Shown one piece after another: positions 36,722-44,848 of a DNA stretch of 64,000 bases (its first letter is position 1; each line of letters starts with the position of its first letter). A program made the translations under genes and the position numbers. The stretch comes from Sorangium cellulosum (GTDB lineage: Bacteria > Myxococcota_A > Polyangia > Polyangiales > Polyangiaceae), in contig NZ_CP012673.1 in the NCBI RefSeq assembly GCF_002950945.1, forward strand, positions 13,259,501-13,323,500. The letters run 5' to 3'. Below the pieces are notes generated by a model. That model was not told where the DNA came from, did no database searches, and saw only the letters and a program-made list of their open reading frames with translations.

Positions 36722-37180
36722 CTCGGTCCTGGTGGCGCGCCCGCCGCCTCTCATCGGGGGCGCGCAGAGCGGCTCAGGCCGCTCGGATTACCGGAGTTCT
36801 TGCAGTGGAGGGGCCGGTGCGATGGCAGCTCGTGGTGGCGAGATCCGGGGGCCGCGGCCGCGGCGCCGGATCGATTCAGAGGCCGCGAGCGATCATGCGT
36901 GGACCGCTCGCCGATGCCCCCGTAAAGACCGCGGAAATGTAGCCGAAATCAGGCCCTCGGGCAAGCGTTTCGCCGGGTTCGGAGGCCCCTGTAACACGGT
37001 ATTTTCAGCGCCTCCCGCGGACGCGTCCGGAGCATTCCAACTCGTGGGCTGGACGGGTGGATCAACACGTCTGGCGCCGCGCGCGGCGCGCGCCCGCGGG
37101 CGCTCGGTTTATACCCCGCGTACCTCGCGTACCTCGCGTACCTCGCGCATCCCCGCGCCGTGGCCGTCTCGGCCGCCGCG
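36722..37180. other. 459 bp gap upstream of gyrB
   Basis: This gap lies between recF and gyrB, both leftward. It contains a three-copy 9 bp tandem repeat (37117-37147) and some AT-richer words (about 36930-37010), which may hold the gyrB promoter. Supercoiling-controlled gyrB promoters are typical elsewhere, but I see no specific element. No RNA gene found. Confidence 0.5.
37117..37147. repeat. 9 bp tandem repeat, three copies
   Basis: CGCGTACCT is repeated three times without change and followed by CGCG. It lies 34 bp beyond the recF stop codon. It could vary in copy number between strains. Confidence 0.6.
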
Positions 37181-38323
37181 TCAGCTCAGGACGCCGCCGT
37201 CCACGTGAAAATCGCGCCGTTCCGAGGAGGGCACGCCCGGGGCGACGATGAGGTCGCGCCGCGTGGTGGTCAGGAACACCTGCCCGCGCGCCATCCCGAG
37301 GAACACGAACAGCGCCTCGGTGCGGTCCGGGTCGAGCTCGCTGGACACGTCGTCGAGCAGCAGGATCGGTTCCACGCCGCGGACGGCCGCGATCGCGGCG
37401 GTCTCGGCCGCCTTGAGCGACAGCGTGAGCGCCCGGTGCTGCCCCTGGGAAGCGACCACGCGGGCGGGGTGGCCGTCGAGCTCGAGCGTCAGGTCGTCGC
37501 GGTGGGGGCCGAAGCCGGCGCTCGGCCGGTGCGTGTCGCGCCGCCGCTGGTCGCGCAGCGCCTCGCGCGCCGCGTCGGCGTCGCCGGCGCCGCCGGGCGT
37601 GTACCGCGCGGTCAGCGTGAGGTCCGGCGCGGCGATGCGGGCGAAGGCCTGCGCGAGCTCCGGCGAGAGCGCCTGCACGGCGGCCTCGCGGGCGCGCGTC
37701 AGCGCGGCCCCGTGGACGGCGCAGAGCTCCTCGAACGCGTCGAGCTCGGCGCTCGCCTGGGCCGCCGACCCCGCGCCGCGGTGGAGCAGCTCGTGCCGCG
37801 CGCGGAGCGCCTGCGCGTAGCGGGCGCGGTGATCGGCGCTCTGCGGGTCCATGAAGAGCGCGAGCCGGTCGAGCAGCGTGCGCCGCGCGCTCGCGGGTCC
37901 GGTCGAGAGCGCGAGCTCCTCCGTGTGGAACGCGACGACCGGCGAGCGCGTCGCGAAGCTCGCGAGGCTCGGCGGCCGGTTGCCGTCGATGCGCACGACG
38001 CACCGCTTGTTCTCGACGGCCGCCGTCTGCTCGCGCGCGAGCGGCGCGAGCTCGGCCCGCCGCTCGACGAAGCGCGCGCGTGCGCTCGCCACGGAGGCCC
38101 CGTGGCGGACGAGCTCCGCTGCCCGGTGGGTGCGGAAGCTCCTCGAGGTCGCGGCGAAATAGATCGCCTCGAGCAGGCTCGTCTTGCCTTGCCCGTTGTT
38201 GCCGGCGATCACGTTGAGGCGCGGCGCGGGCTCGACGTCGACGCGGGCGAGGTTCCGGAGCTCGCGCACGTGGAGCCGCTCGAGGAGCAGGCTCGGGGGT
38301 CGTTCGTCGGCCGGCGCGCTCAA
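37181..38323 (-). CDS. recF: DNA replication and repair protein RecF
   Basis: This 380-residue SMC-like ATPase loads RecA at gaps with RecO/RecR. It shows Walker A GNNGQGKTSLLEAIYF (about 36), the signature SQGQHRALTLSLKAAE and Walker B ILLLDDVSSELD. The best start is TTG at 38323, which overlaps the dnaN TGA by 4 nt (TTGA), matching the tight coupling of the order dnaN-recF. No ATG or GTG near the family start is closer. The protein ends just before a tandem repeat. Confidence 0.95.
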   Translation of the reverse strand: MSAPADERPPSLLLERLHVRELRNLARVDVEPAPRLNVIAGNNGQGKTSLLEAIYFAATSRSFRTHRAAELVRHGASVASARARFVERRAELAPLAREQTAAVENKRCVVRIDGNRPPSLASFATRSPVVAFHTEELALSTGPASARRTLLDRLALFMDPQSADHRARYAQALRARHELLHRGAGSAAQASAELDAFEELCAVHGAALTRAREAAVQALSPELAQAFARIAAPDLTLTARYTPGGAGDADAAREALRDQRRRDTHRPSAGFGPHRDDLTLELDGHPARVVASQGQHRALTLSLKAAETAAIAAVRGVEPILLLDDVSSELDPDRTEALFVFLGMARGQVFLTTTRRDLIVAPGVPSSERRDFHVDGGVLS

Positions 38324-39450
38324 ATCCGCATCGGCATGATGACCGCGACGTAGCTCTGCTGGCTCGACTCGCTGCCGGGCCGGATCACGGCGGGGTCGAG
38401 CTCGCCGGAGATGCCGAGGACGACCTCCTCGTCGTCGATGGCGCCGAGCACGTCGAGGAAGTACTTCGCGTTGAACCCGATGGTGACCTCCGGGCCGCTG
38501 TAGTCGACGGACAGCTCGTCGAAGCCGGCGCCGGTGTCCGGGCTCTCGCTGGTGATCCGGAGCGTCCCCGGCGCGATCGACAGCTTGACCCCGCCGGTGC
38601 GGTCGTTCGCGGCGAGCGCGATGGCGCGGAGCGCCTCGGCGAACTGCACGCGGGGCGCGCGGACCGAGCGCTCGGTGACGGACGGGATGACCTGCTGGTA
38701 GGGGGGGAACTGCGCGTCGACGAGCTTCACCGAGAACTGCATCCCCGCGATGCTGAAGAACGCGTTCGGCCCGCTCTGGGTGATGGCGACCATCGGCGTC
38801 TCCTTCTCGGCGCGCGCTTCCTCGGCGAGCCTGCGCAGCTCCGTGATCGCCTTGAGGGGGATGAGCATGGTGGCGGTGGCGGAGCTGCCGGAGACGGTGG
38901 CCTCCATCTTGGACAGGCGGTGCCCGTCGGTGGTCACCATCCGCACGCGGTCGCCGGCCCACTCGAAGAGCGCGCTGTTCACGTGGGCGCGCGTCTCGTC
39001 GGTGGAGATCGAGAAGTGCGTCCTGGCGATGAGCAGCGCGAGCTGCTCGACGGGCAGCTCCAGGGTGGGCGCGTCGTGCGACGGCGCCGGCAGCTGCGGG
39101 AACTCCGAGCCGGGGAGCCCTGGCAGCGTGTAGCGCCGCGGCGATCCGACGGCCTTGAGCGACGTGTGTGCGCCCTCGGTCGTGGTGATCTGGACGGGGC
39201 CATCCGGCATGGCTTTGACGCGCTCGAGCAGGTCCCTCGCCGGGATCGCGACGGAGCCGCCGGTCTTGATCTCGGCGTGCGTCTGGCCGGTGACCCCGAG
39301 GTACAGGTCGGTCGCGGCGACGCGGACGGCGTTGCCCTCGGCGGCGAGCAGGACGTTCGCGAGCGCCGGCATGGCGCTCTTCTTGTCCGCAACGCCTTGG
39401 CAGCGCGCGACGAGGCGAAGCAGATCTTTCTTGGGGATCACAAGGTCCAT
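38320..39450 (-). CDS. dnaN: DNA polymerase III sliding clamp beta subunit
   Basis: This 376-residue beta clamp has three repeated domains. Seen are MDLVIPKKDLLRLVARCQG, SAMPALANVLLAAEGN, ATDLYLGV near the start, VTTDGHRLSKME in the middle and the C-terminal ISGELDPAVIRPGSE with VAVIMPMRI. It encircles DNA and tethers the polymerase and repair enzymes such as the tail of the SRAP protein, if that binding motif is real. First gene of the dnaN-recF pair; the upstream gap has origin-like features. Confidence 0.97.
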   Translation of the reverse strand: MDLVIPKKDLLRLVARCQGVADKKSAMPALANVLLAAEGNAVRVAATDLYLGVTGQTHAEIKTGGSVAIPARDLLERVKAMPDGPVQITTTEGAHTSLKAVGSPRRYTLPGLPGSEFPQLPAPSHDAPTLELPVEQLALLIARTHFSISTDETRAHVNSALFEWAGDRVRMVTTDGHRLSKMEATVSGSSATATMLIPLKAITELRRLAEEARAEKETPMVAITQSGPNAFFSIAGMQFSVKLVDAQFPPYQQVIPSVTERSVRAPRVQFAEALRAIALAANDRTGGVKLSIAPGTLRITSESPDTGAGFDELSVDYSGPEVTIGFNAKYFLDVLGAIDDEEVVLGISGELDPAVIRPGSESSQQSYVAVIMPMRI

Positions 39451-39866
39451 AGCCGACTCCGGAGCCGCTCCCTTTAGCAGGGTTATCGCCCGGGCGTGCC
39501 CGGGAAATGAGCGTTCCCATGACCTTGCGGGATGCCTCTTCTTTCCATGAAATAGATAGATAAAGACAACGTCTTCGTCGTAGACGCTGTGGAGGGCGGG
39601 GATAACTCAGAAACGTCAGCAGTTACGATAACTTACAAGCGAACGCCCTGGGGCAAACAGGACGTCCTCAGGGGTAGGAGGACAGGGGAGAGCTGGCGGG
39701 CGACGTTTCTCCCCCGTGTTGCCCCCAGGGATCCCGGGGGGTTTATCCCCAGGATCCCGGCGTGGGGTCTGGTAAGCGGGCTCGAGCGGGGGCATCCGTC
39801 CGTTGCCTCGAGGCGGTTGTACAGTTCCGAGCGGCCCCGGGATGGAGTAGTGCAAAATGTACGGAC
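39451..39866. other. TTATC-rich intergenic region, candidate replication origin
   Basis: This 416 bp gap lies upstream of dnaN and of the kinase gene. It is AT-richer than the window (39540-39640, AATAGATAGATAAAGA). It has five TTATC words, the core of DnaA boxes: 39483-39491, 39743-39751 (TTATCCCCA, 8/9) on plus, and 39555-39563, 39597-39605 (TTATCCCCG), 39623-39631 on minus. The sequence GATAACT repeats at 39601 and 39627. Proximity to gyrB, recF, dnaN and two parS sites fits an oriC, although dnaA itself is not in the window. It could equally be the dnaN promoter region. Confidence 0.45.
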
Positions 39867-41555
39867 TTGAGTTCGGTGCGGTGCATCCATTGCGGTAACC
39901 ACCACGACGGCGCGGCGATCGTGTGTCCGGCGACCGGGCTCGTGGTGGAGCCCAGCGGGGCTCCGTCGTCCCGGGGAGCGCGCGGTCGTGCGTCCATGGG
40001 CTCGTCGCCCGCGGTTCCCCGGCCGGCGGTGCCACCGCCGCGGGGGCCGGGTCCTTCGCCGGGCGCGGCGTCGCCCGCGGGGCCGAGCTCACCGCGCCGC
40101 AGCCTTGCGGTGCCATCGCCTGCGCCGCGCCACGTCACGTCGCCGGCGCGGCCGTCGTACGTGGACCTCGCGATGACCTCGCGGACGAGCGCGGATGTTT
40201 CGGGCATGCCGTCCTCCGGGCGCTCGCTGCTCGGCCATGTGATCGGCGAAAAGTACGGGGTCACCGCGATCATCGGGGAGGGCGGGATGGGCGCGGTCTA
40301 CGAGGCGGAGCACCTCCAGATCGGCCGGCTGGTCGCTGTCAAGGTGATGCACCCGAGGGACACGCCGAGCCGCGATGCCGTCTCGCGGCTGGAGCACGAG
40401 GCCCGTGTCGCGGGTCGGATCGGCCATCCGAACATCTGCGAGGTCTACGACATGGGGCGGCTCCCTGACGGCAGCCCGTACCTTGTGATGGAGCGCCTCC
40501 ACGGTGAGACGCTGGCGCAGCGCATCGCGCGCTGCGGGGCCGTGCCCCCCTACGAGCTCGTGGACATCATGCTCCAGGTCCTCTCCGCGCTGGTCACGGC
40601 GCACGAGCGGGGGATCGTCCACCGCGACCTCAAACCGGACAACATCTTCCTTTCGGAGCGCGCCGGCATGTTGCCGGTTGCCAAGCTGCTCGATTTCGGC
40701 ATCTCCCAGGCGCAAGGTCTGGACGGGGCGGCGATGGACCTGACCCGCACCGGGATGGTGATGGGCACGCCGTACTACATGGCGCCCGAGCAGGCCCGAG
40801 GCGACGTGGAGCTCGATCACCGGCTCGATCTCTGGGCGGTGGGGGTCATCCTCTACGAGGGCTTGACGGGCCAGCGTCCCTTCGTTGCTCGCAATTACAA
40901 CGCGCTGCTCGTGCAGATCCTCACCCTCTGGCACCGCCCGGTGACGGAGCTCGATCCTGCGATCCCCTCCGGCGTCTCGCACCTCGTGGACCGCGCGTTG
41001 GCGAAGGCGCGGGAGGAGCGGTTCCAGAGCGCCCGGGAGTTCCAGGAGGCGCTGCGCCGCTTCAGGAGCCAGTCTGCTGCGGCGCCGAGGCGACGGCCGG
41101 AGCCCCTTACCGTGCAGCGTGTGGCCGGTGATCAGGGCGAGGATGGGACGATGTTCTTCGCGCGGGTCGAGGACGCGGACGATCTCGGCGACGGCAGGAG
41201 CATCCTGGTGGCGGAGCCCCGCAGCCCGGTGAAGCCGCCCTCGCATCGACCGCGGGCGGCGCTCGACAAGGGGCTGCAGCTACACCAGAGCGCGTGGTCC
41301 TCGCGGAGCTCCGGCACGGTGAGCGGCGTTCCGGCGCGCAGGCGAAGTGAGCCGGCGGGCGAGGTGGTCGAAGCGCATCCGCGGGAGGACGAGGTGGAGG
41401 ACCGACCGACCGTTCCGGCCTTCAGGCCGCTCTCGCGGAGCTCTGAGTTCCTGGACGATGCCGAAGCGACCGTGGTCGACCCGCCGCCGTTTCCGGAGGA
41501 CATCACCACCCTGGTCTGGGGCGACGTCCGCGTGCGGGGCGGCAAGCAGGGCTGA
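39867..41555 (+). CDS. Ser/Thr protein kinase with N-terminal zinc ribbon
   Basis: This is about 562 residues long. The frame has no ATG near the conserved start; TTG (39867) or GTG (39876) place the CIHCGNHHDGAAIVCPATG zinc ribbon (Cys6, 9, 21) at the N-terminus, as in other myxobacterial kinases. A Pro/Ser-rich linker follows, then the Hanks kinase: GEGGMGAVYEAEH (from 137), VAVKVM lysine, HRDLKPDN (252-259, Asp254) and DFGIS, APEQARG. The C-terminal 180 residues are charged and lack a TM, so it is cytosolic. Substrate unknown. The following ABC ATPase gene is 22 bp downstream. Confidence 0.88.
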   Translation: MSSVRCIHCGNHHDGAAIVCPATGLVVEPSGAPSSRGARGRASMGSSPAVPRPAVPPPRGPGPSPGAASPAGPSSPRRSLAVPSPAPRHVTSPARPSYVDLAMTSRTSADVSGMPSSGRSLLGHVIGEKYGVTAIIGEGGMGAVYEAEHLQIGRLVAVKVMHPRDTPSRDAVSRLEHEARVAGRIGHPNICEVYDMGRLPDGSPYLVMERLHGETLAQRIARCGAVPPYELVDIMLQVLSALVTAHERGIVHRDLKPDNIFLSERAGMLPVAKLLDFGISQAQGLDGAAMDLTRTGMVMGTPYYMAPEQARGDVELDHRLDLWAVGVILYEGLTGQRPFVARNYNALLVQILTLWHRPVTELDPAIPSGVSHLVDRALAKAREERFQSAREFQEALRRFRSQSAAAPRRRPEPLTVQRVAGDQGEDGTMFFARVEDADDLGDGRSILVAEPRSPVKPPSHRPRAALDKGLQLHQSAWSSRSSGTVSGVPARRRSEPAGEVVEAHPREDEVEDRPTVPAFRPLSRSSEFLDDAEATVVDPPPFPEDITTLVWGDVRVRGGKQG

Positions 41556-41577
41556 CGGGGCAGGGGACGGGAGCGAC

Positions 41578-42234
41578 ATGGCCGCTGGAGGTACGATCGA
41601 ACGTGTGGTGGTGCGTGGCGTCGTGAAGACGTACGGCTCCACGGCGGCGCTGCGTGGGGTCAACGCGACCATCGAAGCAGCACGTTTGACGCTCATCGAG
41701 GGCGCGAACGGCTCGGGCAAGTCGACGCTGCTCGGCATCCTGGGCACGGTGATTCGTCCCACGTCGGGTGCGGTCACTTACGAGCCGCTCGGCGAGGACC
41801 CCGGTCAGGTACGTGGCACGATCGGCTGGTTGTCCCACGAGTCGCTGGCCTACCCGGACCTCTCCGGTCGCCAGAACATCGAGCTGGCGGCCCGCTTTCA
41901 CGGGCTGGACGCCCGGGAGGCCTGGGCGCAGGCGGAGGAGCGCTTCGAGCTGGGGAGCTTCGCGGTGCGTCCACTTCGCACCTGCTCCCGGGGCCAGCGG
42001 CAGCGCATCGCCCTGGCGAGGGCGCTGGTTCACCAGCCGTCGCTGGTGCTGCTGGACGAGCCGACCACCGGTCTGGACCGCGCCGGCGTTGCACGGCTCC
42101 TGGTTGTGGTCGAGGCAGAGAGGGCCAGGGGTTCCACGGTCATCGTGGTGTCGCACGAGCCGGAGATCTTCCGTGAGCGCGCCGAGGCCCGTCTGGTGCT
42201 GGAGCGGGGCCGCGTCGTCAGCGGCACCGCCTGA
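41578..42234 (+). CDS. ABC transporter ATP-binding protein, CcmA-like
   Basis: This 218-residue nucleotide-binding subunit has Walker A GANGSGKST (about 42-50), an unusual signature CSRGQRQRIALARAL in place of LSGGQ, Walker B LVLLDEPTTGLD and the H-loop VSHEP. Compact size and GTVIRPTSGAVTYE resemble heme-exporter CcmA, but no ccmB-like permease is adjacent. No permease gene follows; downstream comes a convergent bioD. Its partner therefore lies elsewhere. Shine-Dalgarno GGGAG is 5-6 bases from the ATG. Confidence 0.8.
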   Translation: MAAGGTIERVVVRGVVKTYGSTAALRGVNATIEAARLTLIEGANGSGKSTLLGILGTVIRPTSGAVTYEPLGEDPGQVRGTIGWLSHESLAYPDLSGRQNIELAARFHGLDAREAWAQAEERFELGSFAVRPLRTCSRGQRQRIALARALVHQPSLVLLDEPTTGLDRAGVARLLVVVEAERARGSTVIVVSHEPEIFRERAEARLVLERGRVVSGTA

Positions 42235-42235
42235 C

Positions 42236-42254
42236 CCTGCCGCCAGGGCAGGGC
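42236..42254. terminator. hairpin between converging genes
   Basis: CCCTGCC and GGCAGGG can pair (7 bp, 4-5 nt loop) right after the ABC gene stop. It sits next to the first parS-like site. No U tract. Confidence 0.35.
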
Positions 42255-42270
42255 AGTTTCACGTGAAACA
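42255..42270. other. parS-like site 1 (15/16)
   Basis: AGTTTCACGTGAAACA matches the ParB-binding consensus TGTTTCACGTGAAACA at 15 of 16 positions. It lies in the convergent gap between the ABC gene and bioD. See the second site at 43038-43053. Confidence 0.75.
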
Positions 42271-42371
42271 CGGGGTTCAAACAGCGTCCCCTTGGGCCGG
42301 GCATCTCGGCAGCACCTCCGCCCCCACCCAGGGTGCGCCAGACCTCCGCCGCCGCGGCAACCCCGAGCCGG

Positions 42372-43067
42372 TCAGAAACCGAGGCGCGAGAGCACGAGCT
42401 GCGCCGCCGCGATCGACGCCGGCCCCGTGGGCGCACCGCGCGGCATCGAGACAGCGCCCGACGTGATGCCGAGCGTCTGGAGCTCCTCCGCATTGGTACC
42501 CGTCGATGCGTCCGGAGCCGCAGGCGGGTTCAGGACGACCACGGGCGACGGCAGCGCAGGCGCAAGCGTCCTCAGCGCCAGCAGGCAGCAAGCCACCTCG
42601 TGGAGAATGCCCAGCCGGTCCAGCCCGACCAGCACGACGGCCGCAGGGGCCAGCGCACGCACGAGGTCCAGGTTCGTCAGCCCGGGTCCCAGCGGCGAGA
42701 GGAGTGCACCGGCGCTCTCGACCACCACGACAGACCCCGGCTGGTCGTTAACCCACCCGGTCGCGACCTCCAGCGAGATCGCGCGCGCACACCGGCGCGC
42801 GGCGAGGTGAGGGGAGACAGGTTCGCTGAAGCGGAACGGTGCCGGCTCGGGCCGGACCGAGCTGACCTGAGCGAGCTGATCGGCGTCTGCCAGGGAGGTC
42901 CCGTCCAGGCCCGACTCGATCGGCTTCAGGCCGCAGACCACCTCGCCGCGTGCTGCCAGCGCAGCGACCAGCGCCACCGAGGTGTGTGTCTTGCCAACCC
43001 CGGTTCCCGTCCCCACGACCGCGACCCGGCGCTGAGCTGTTTCACGTGAAACAGGTCGGTCCTTCAT
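42372..43067 (-). CDS. bioD: dethiobiotin synthetase
   Basis: This 231-residue P-loop enzyme converts 7,8-diaminopelargonate, CO2 and ATP to dethiobiotin. It has GTGTGVGKTHTSVAL (Walker A, about residues 20-28), VCGLKPIESG, SVVVVESAGALLSP and LVGLDRLGILHEV. Its first codons contain a parS-like palindrome (43038-43053), so selection acts on coding and site together. Its ATG overlaps the bioF TGA (ATGA). Cytosolic; the second gene of the biotin pair bioF-bioD. Confidence 0.93.
   Translation of the reverse strand: MKDRPVSRETAQRRVAVVGTGTGVGKTHTSVALVAALAARGEVVCGLKPIESGLDGTSLADADQLAQVSSVRPEPAPFRFSEPVSPHLAARRCARAISLEVATGWVNDQPGSVVVVESAGALLSPLGPGLTNLDLVRALAPAAVVLVGLDRLGILHEVACCLLALRTLAPALPSPVVVLNPPAAPDASTGTNAEELQTLGITSGAVSMPRGAPTGPASIAAAQLVLSRLGF
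43038..43053. other. parS-like site 2 (perfect 16/16)
   Basis: TGTTTCACGTGAAACA is identical to the bacterial parS consensus. It sits inside the 5' end of bioD. ParB binding here would load the partition complex that segregates newly replicated origins. A single exact 16 bp match in DNA this GC-rich is very unlikely by chance, more so with the second near-match 783 bp away. Confidence 0.85.
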
Positions 43068-44230
43068 CTCATCGCTCGGCGGAACGCAGCGAGCGCACGA
43101 TCGACGTCCGCCTCCGAGAGCGACGCGCTGGCCGTGATGCGGAGACGCGAGGTGCCGGCCGGCACCGTGGGCGGCCGGATCGCCTGAACAAGGACGCCCT
43201 CGTGGGCGAGGCGCTTCGACATCTCGACCGCAGCGCCGGCCGACTCCAGGATCCACGGGAGGATCGGACCCGCCGAGCCTGGAAGCAGCGGGGCTCCCAT
43301 GGCCCGCAGACCAGCGCGGAGCCGACGTGCTGCCGCGGCCACCCGCGCGCGCCCGACGTCGTCAGCGGCTGCACGACGAACCCGGTCCACCGCAGCCATG
43401 GCCACCCTGGGGCTGATGCCCGTGGAGAAGACGAAGCTCCTGGCGCGGTTCCAGAGGTAGGTCCGCAACGTCGAGGAGCCCGCCACGAAGGCGCCGTGCA
43501 GCCCGAGTGACTTGCCGAGTGTACCGATGAGGACGTCGGGGCGAACGCCGGCCTCGGCGCACAGCCCCATCCCGCGCGGTCCGCAGATCCCGAGGGCATG
43601 CGCCTCGTCCACCACCAGCGCGGCATCATGGCCGTCGCAGAGCTCGCGCAACCGGCGCAGATCGGGGGTGTCGCCATCCATGCTGAAGAGCGATTCGGTC
43701 ACCACCCACCGGCGCCGAGCGCTCCGGCCTCGCACGAGCGCTTGCTCGACCGCCCCGAGGTCGAGATGCCGCACGACCTCGATCCTCGCGCCCGAGAGCC
43801 GGCAGCCATCGATCAGCGACGCGTGGTTCAGCGCATCGGACACCACGACGTCCCCCGGTCTGGCCAGGGCGGTCACGGCACCGACGTTGGCGGCGTACCC
43901 CGAGGAGAACAGCAGCGTCGCCTCCACGCCGAGCCAACCCGCGATCTCCCTCTCCGCCATCAGGTGCGCCTCGTGCGTGCCGCTCACCAGGCGGGACGCG
44001 CCGGCACCACTCGCGGCGTCCTCGTCCGCGGGCCAGGGCAGGCCGGCGTAGCCCAGGTAGTCGTTGGAGCACAGGACCAGCATCCCCACGGGAGAGGCGG
44101 CAAGCGGGGGCACACGCAGCAGGCCGGCGTGCTCCAGCTCCAGGAGCTCTTCCTCGAGGTGGCGCAGGGGGTTCAACCCCGCCGAAACGGGGTGCGAGGT
44201 GTCGTGAGCTTCTTTCATGGGTGCAGACAT
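43064..44230 (-). CDS. bioF: 8-amino-7-oxononanoate synthase
   Basis: This 388-residue PLP enzyme condenses pimeloyl-ACP/CoA with L-alanine in biotin synthesis. It shows CSNDYLGYAG, GAGASRLVSGTHEAH, DEAHALGICGPRG, and the PLP lysine motif GTLGKSLGLHGAF, SFVFSTGISP. I start at ATG 44230 because a GGAGA Shine-Dalgarno precedes it, whereas the longer frame has an Arg-rich extension and the next ATG (44218) has none. It precedes bioD with a 4-nt overlap. Confidence 0.93.
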   Translation of the reverse strand: MSAPMKEAHDTSHPVSAGLNPLRHLEEELLELEHAGLLRVPPLAASPVGMLVLCSNDYLGYAGLPWPADEDAASGAGASRLVSGTHEAHLMAEREIAGWLGVEATLLFSSGYAANVGAVTALARPGDVVVSDALNHASLIDGCRLSGARIEVVRHLDLGAVEQALVRGRSARRRWVVTESLFSMDGDTPDLRRLRELCDGHDAALVVDEAHALGICGPRGMGLCAEAGVRPDVLIGTLGKSLGLHGAFVAGSSTLRTYLWNRARSFVFSTGISPRVAMAAVDRVRRAAADDVGRARVAAAARRLRAGLRAMGAPLLPGSAGPILPWILESAGAAVEMSKRLAHEGVLVQAIRPPTVPAGTSRLRITASASLSEADVDRALAAFRRAMR

Positions 44231-44294
44231 GCCGTCTCTCCGAGGAGCAGCAGGGCGGGCGAGAGGAGCGGTCGATGGGCAGGGCGACGCCGCG

Positions 44295-44627
44295 TCACGG
44301 CGTGCTGTCGTTCGCCTCGCCGGGCGAGGCCGCCGGCTCGGAGCTGGCACCGAGCGCCGCATCTACCCGGCGCAGAATACGGCCGAACGCATCCCGCGCG
44401 CGCCCTGCGATCGCCGCCGCGCGGGTACGCTCCTGCTCCAGGTCGTGTGCGAGCGCCATCGCGGCCAGCAGCATGGCCTGGGGAGTCACGGCGCGGCCAG
44501 CGGGCACAACGGCGGCGAGCTTCTGATCGACGACAGCAGCCAGCCGCTGGAGCTCCTCATCGCTCGCGGAGGTCACCACGCGGTAGGTCTGACCACCCAC
44601 CCGCAGCTGCACGGTGCGGCGCGCCAT
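44295..44627 (-). CDS. zapA: cell division protein ZapA
   Basis: This 110-residue protein starts MARRTVQLRVGGQTYRVVTS, the ZapA beta-hairpin, and continues with a dimeric coiled-coil helix (ELQRLAAVVDQKLAAV, QAMLLAAMALAHDLEQE). It bundles FtsZ protofilaments in the early division ring. The tail is Ala/Ser-rich. It is 64 bp upstream of bioF on the same strand, with no overlap. Confidence 0.85.
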   Translation of the reverse strand: MARRTVQLRVGGQTYRVVTSASDEELQRLAAVVDQKLAAVVPAGRAVTPQAMLLAAMALAHDLEQERTRAAAIAGRARDAFGRILRRVDAALGASSEPAASPGEANDSTP

Positions 44628-44714
44628 AGCCCCCGGACGCTACCACGAACCCCACCCGACGCGGAGGGCACGCTGCACCACAGGAACGGAGCGATTCTCC
44701 GCTGGCCGCAGCGT

Positions 44715-44771
44715 CGCGCGAGCTCCCGGAGCGCCCAGCATCCACCAGCGCCGCGCGAGCTCCCGGAGCGC
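44715..44771. repeat. 20 bp direct repeat, two copies 37 bp apart
   Basis: CGCGCGAGCTCCCGGAGCGC occurs at 44715-44734 and 44752-44771. Both are in the gap between zapA and the outer-membrane-like gene. It may be a local duplication or a binding site pair (each copy contains the inverted core GAGCTC). Confidence 0.4.
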
Positions 44772-44848
44772 TGGGCACCCCATCGCGCGCCCGCACCACC
44801 GCAGAAGAGCGCGCGCTCCTCGGCAACGCGCTGTAGCATCGCACCAGC

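Noticed and set aside
37196..37214. CCACGTGAAAA in the recF tail as a degenerate parS half-site
   Set aside because: Only the right half resembles parS; the left half does not match.
42270..42290. GGGGTTCAAAC resembling a tRNA T-loop
   Set aside because: No acceptor, D-arm or anticodon stem can be built around it.
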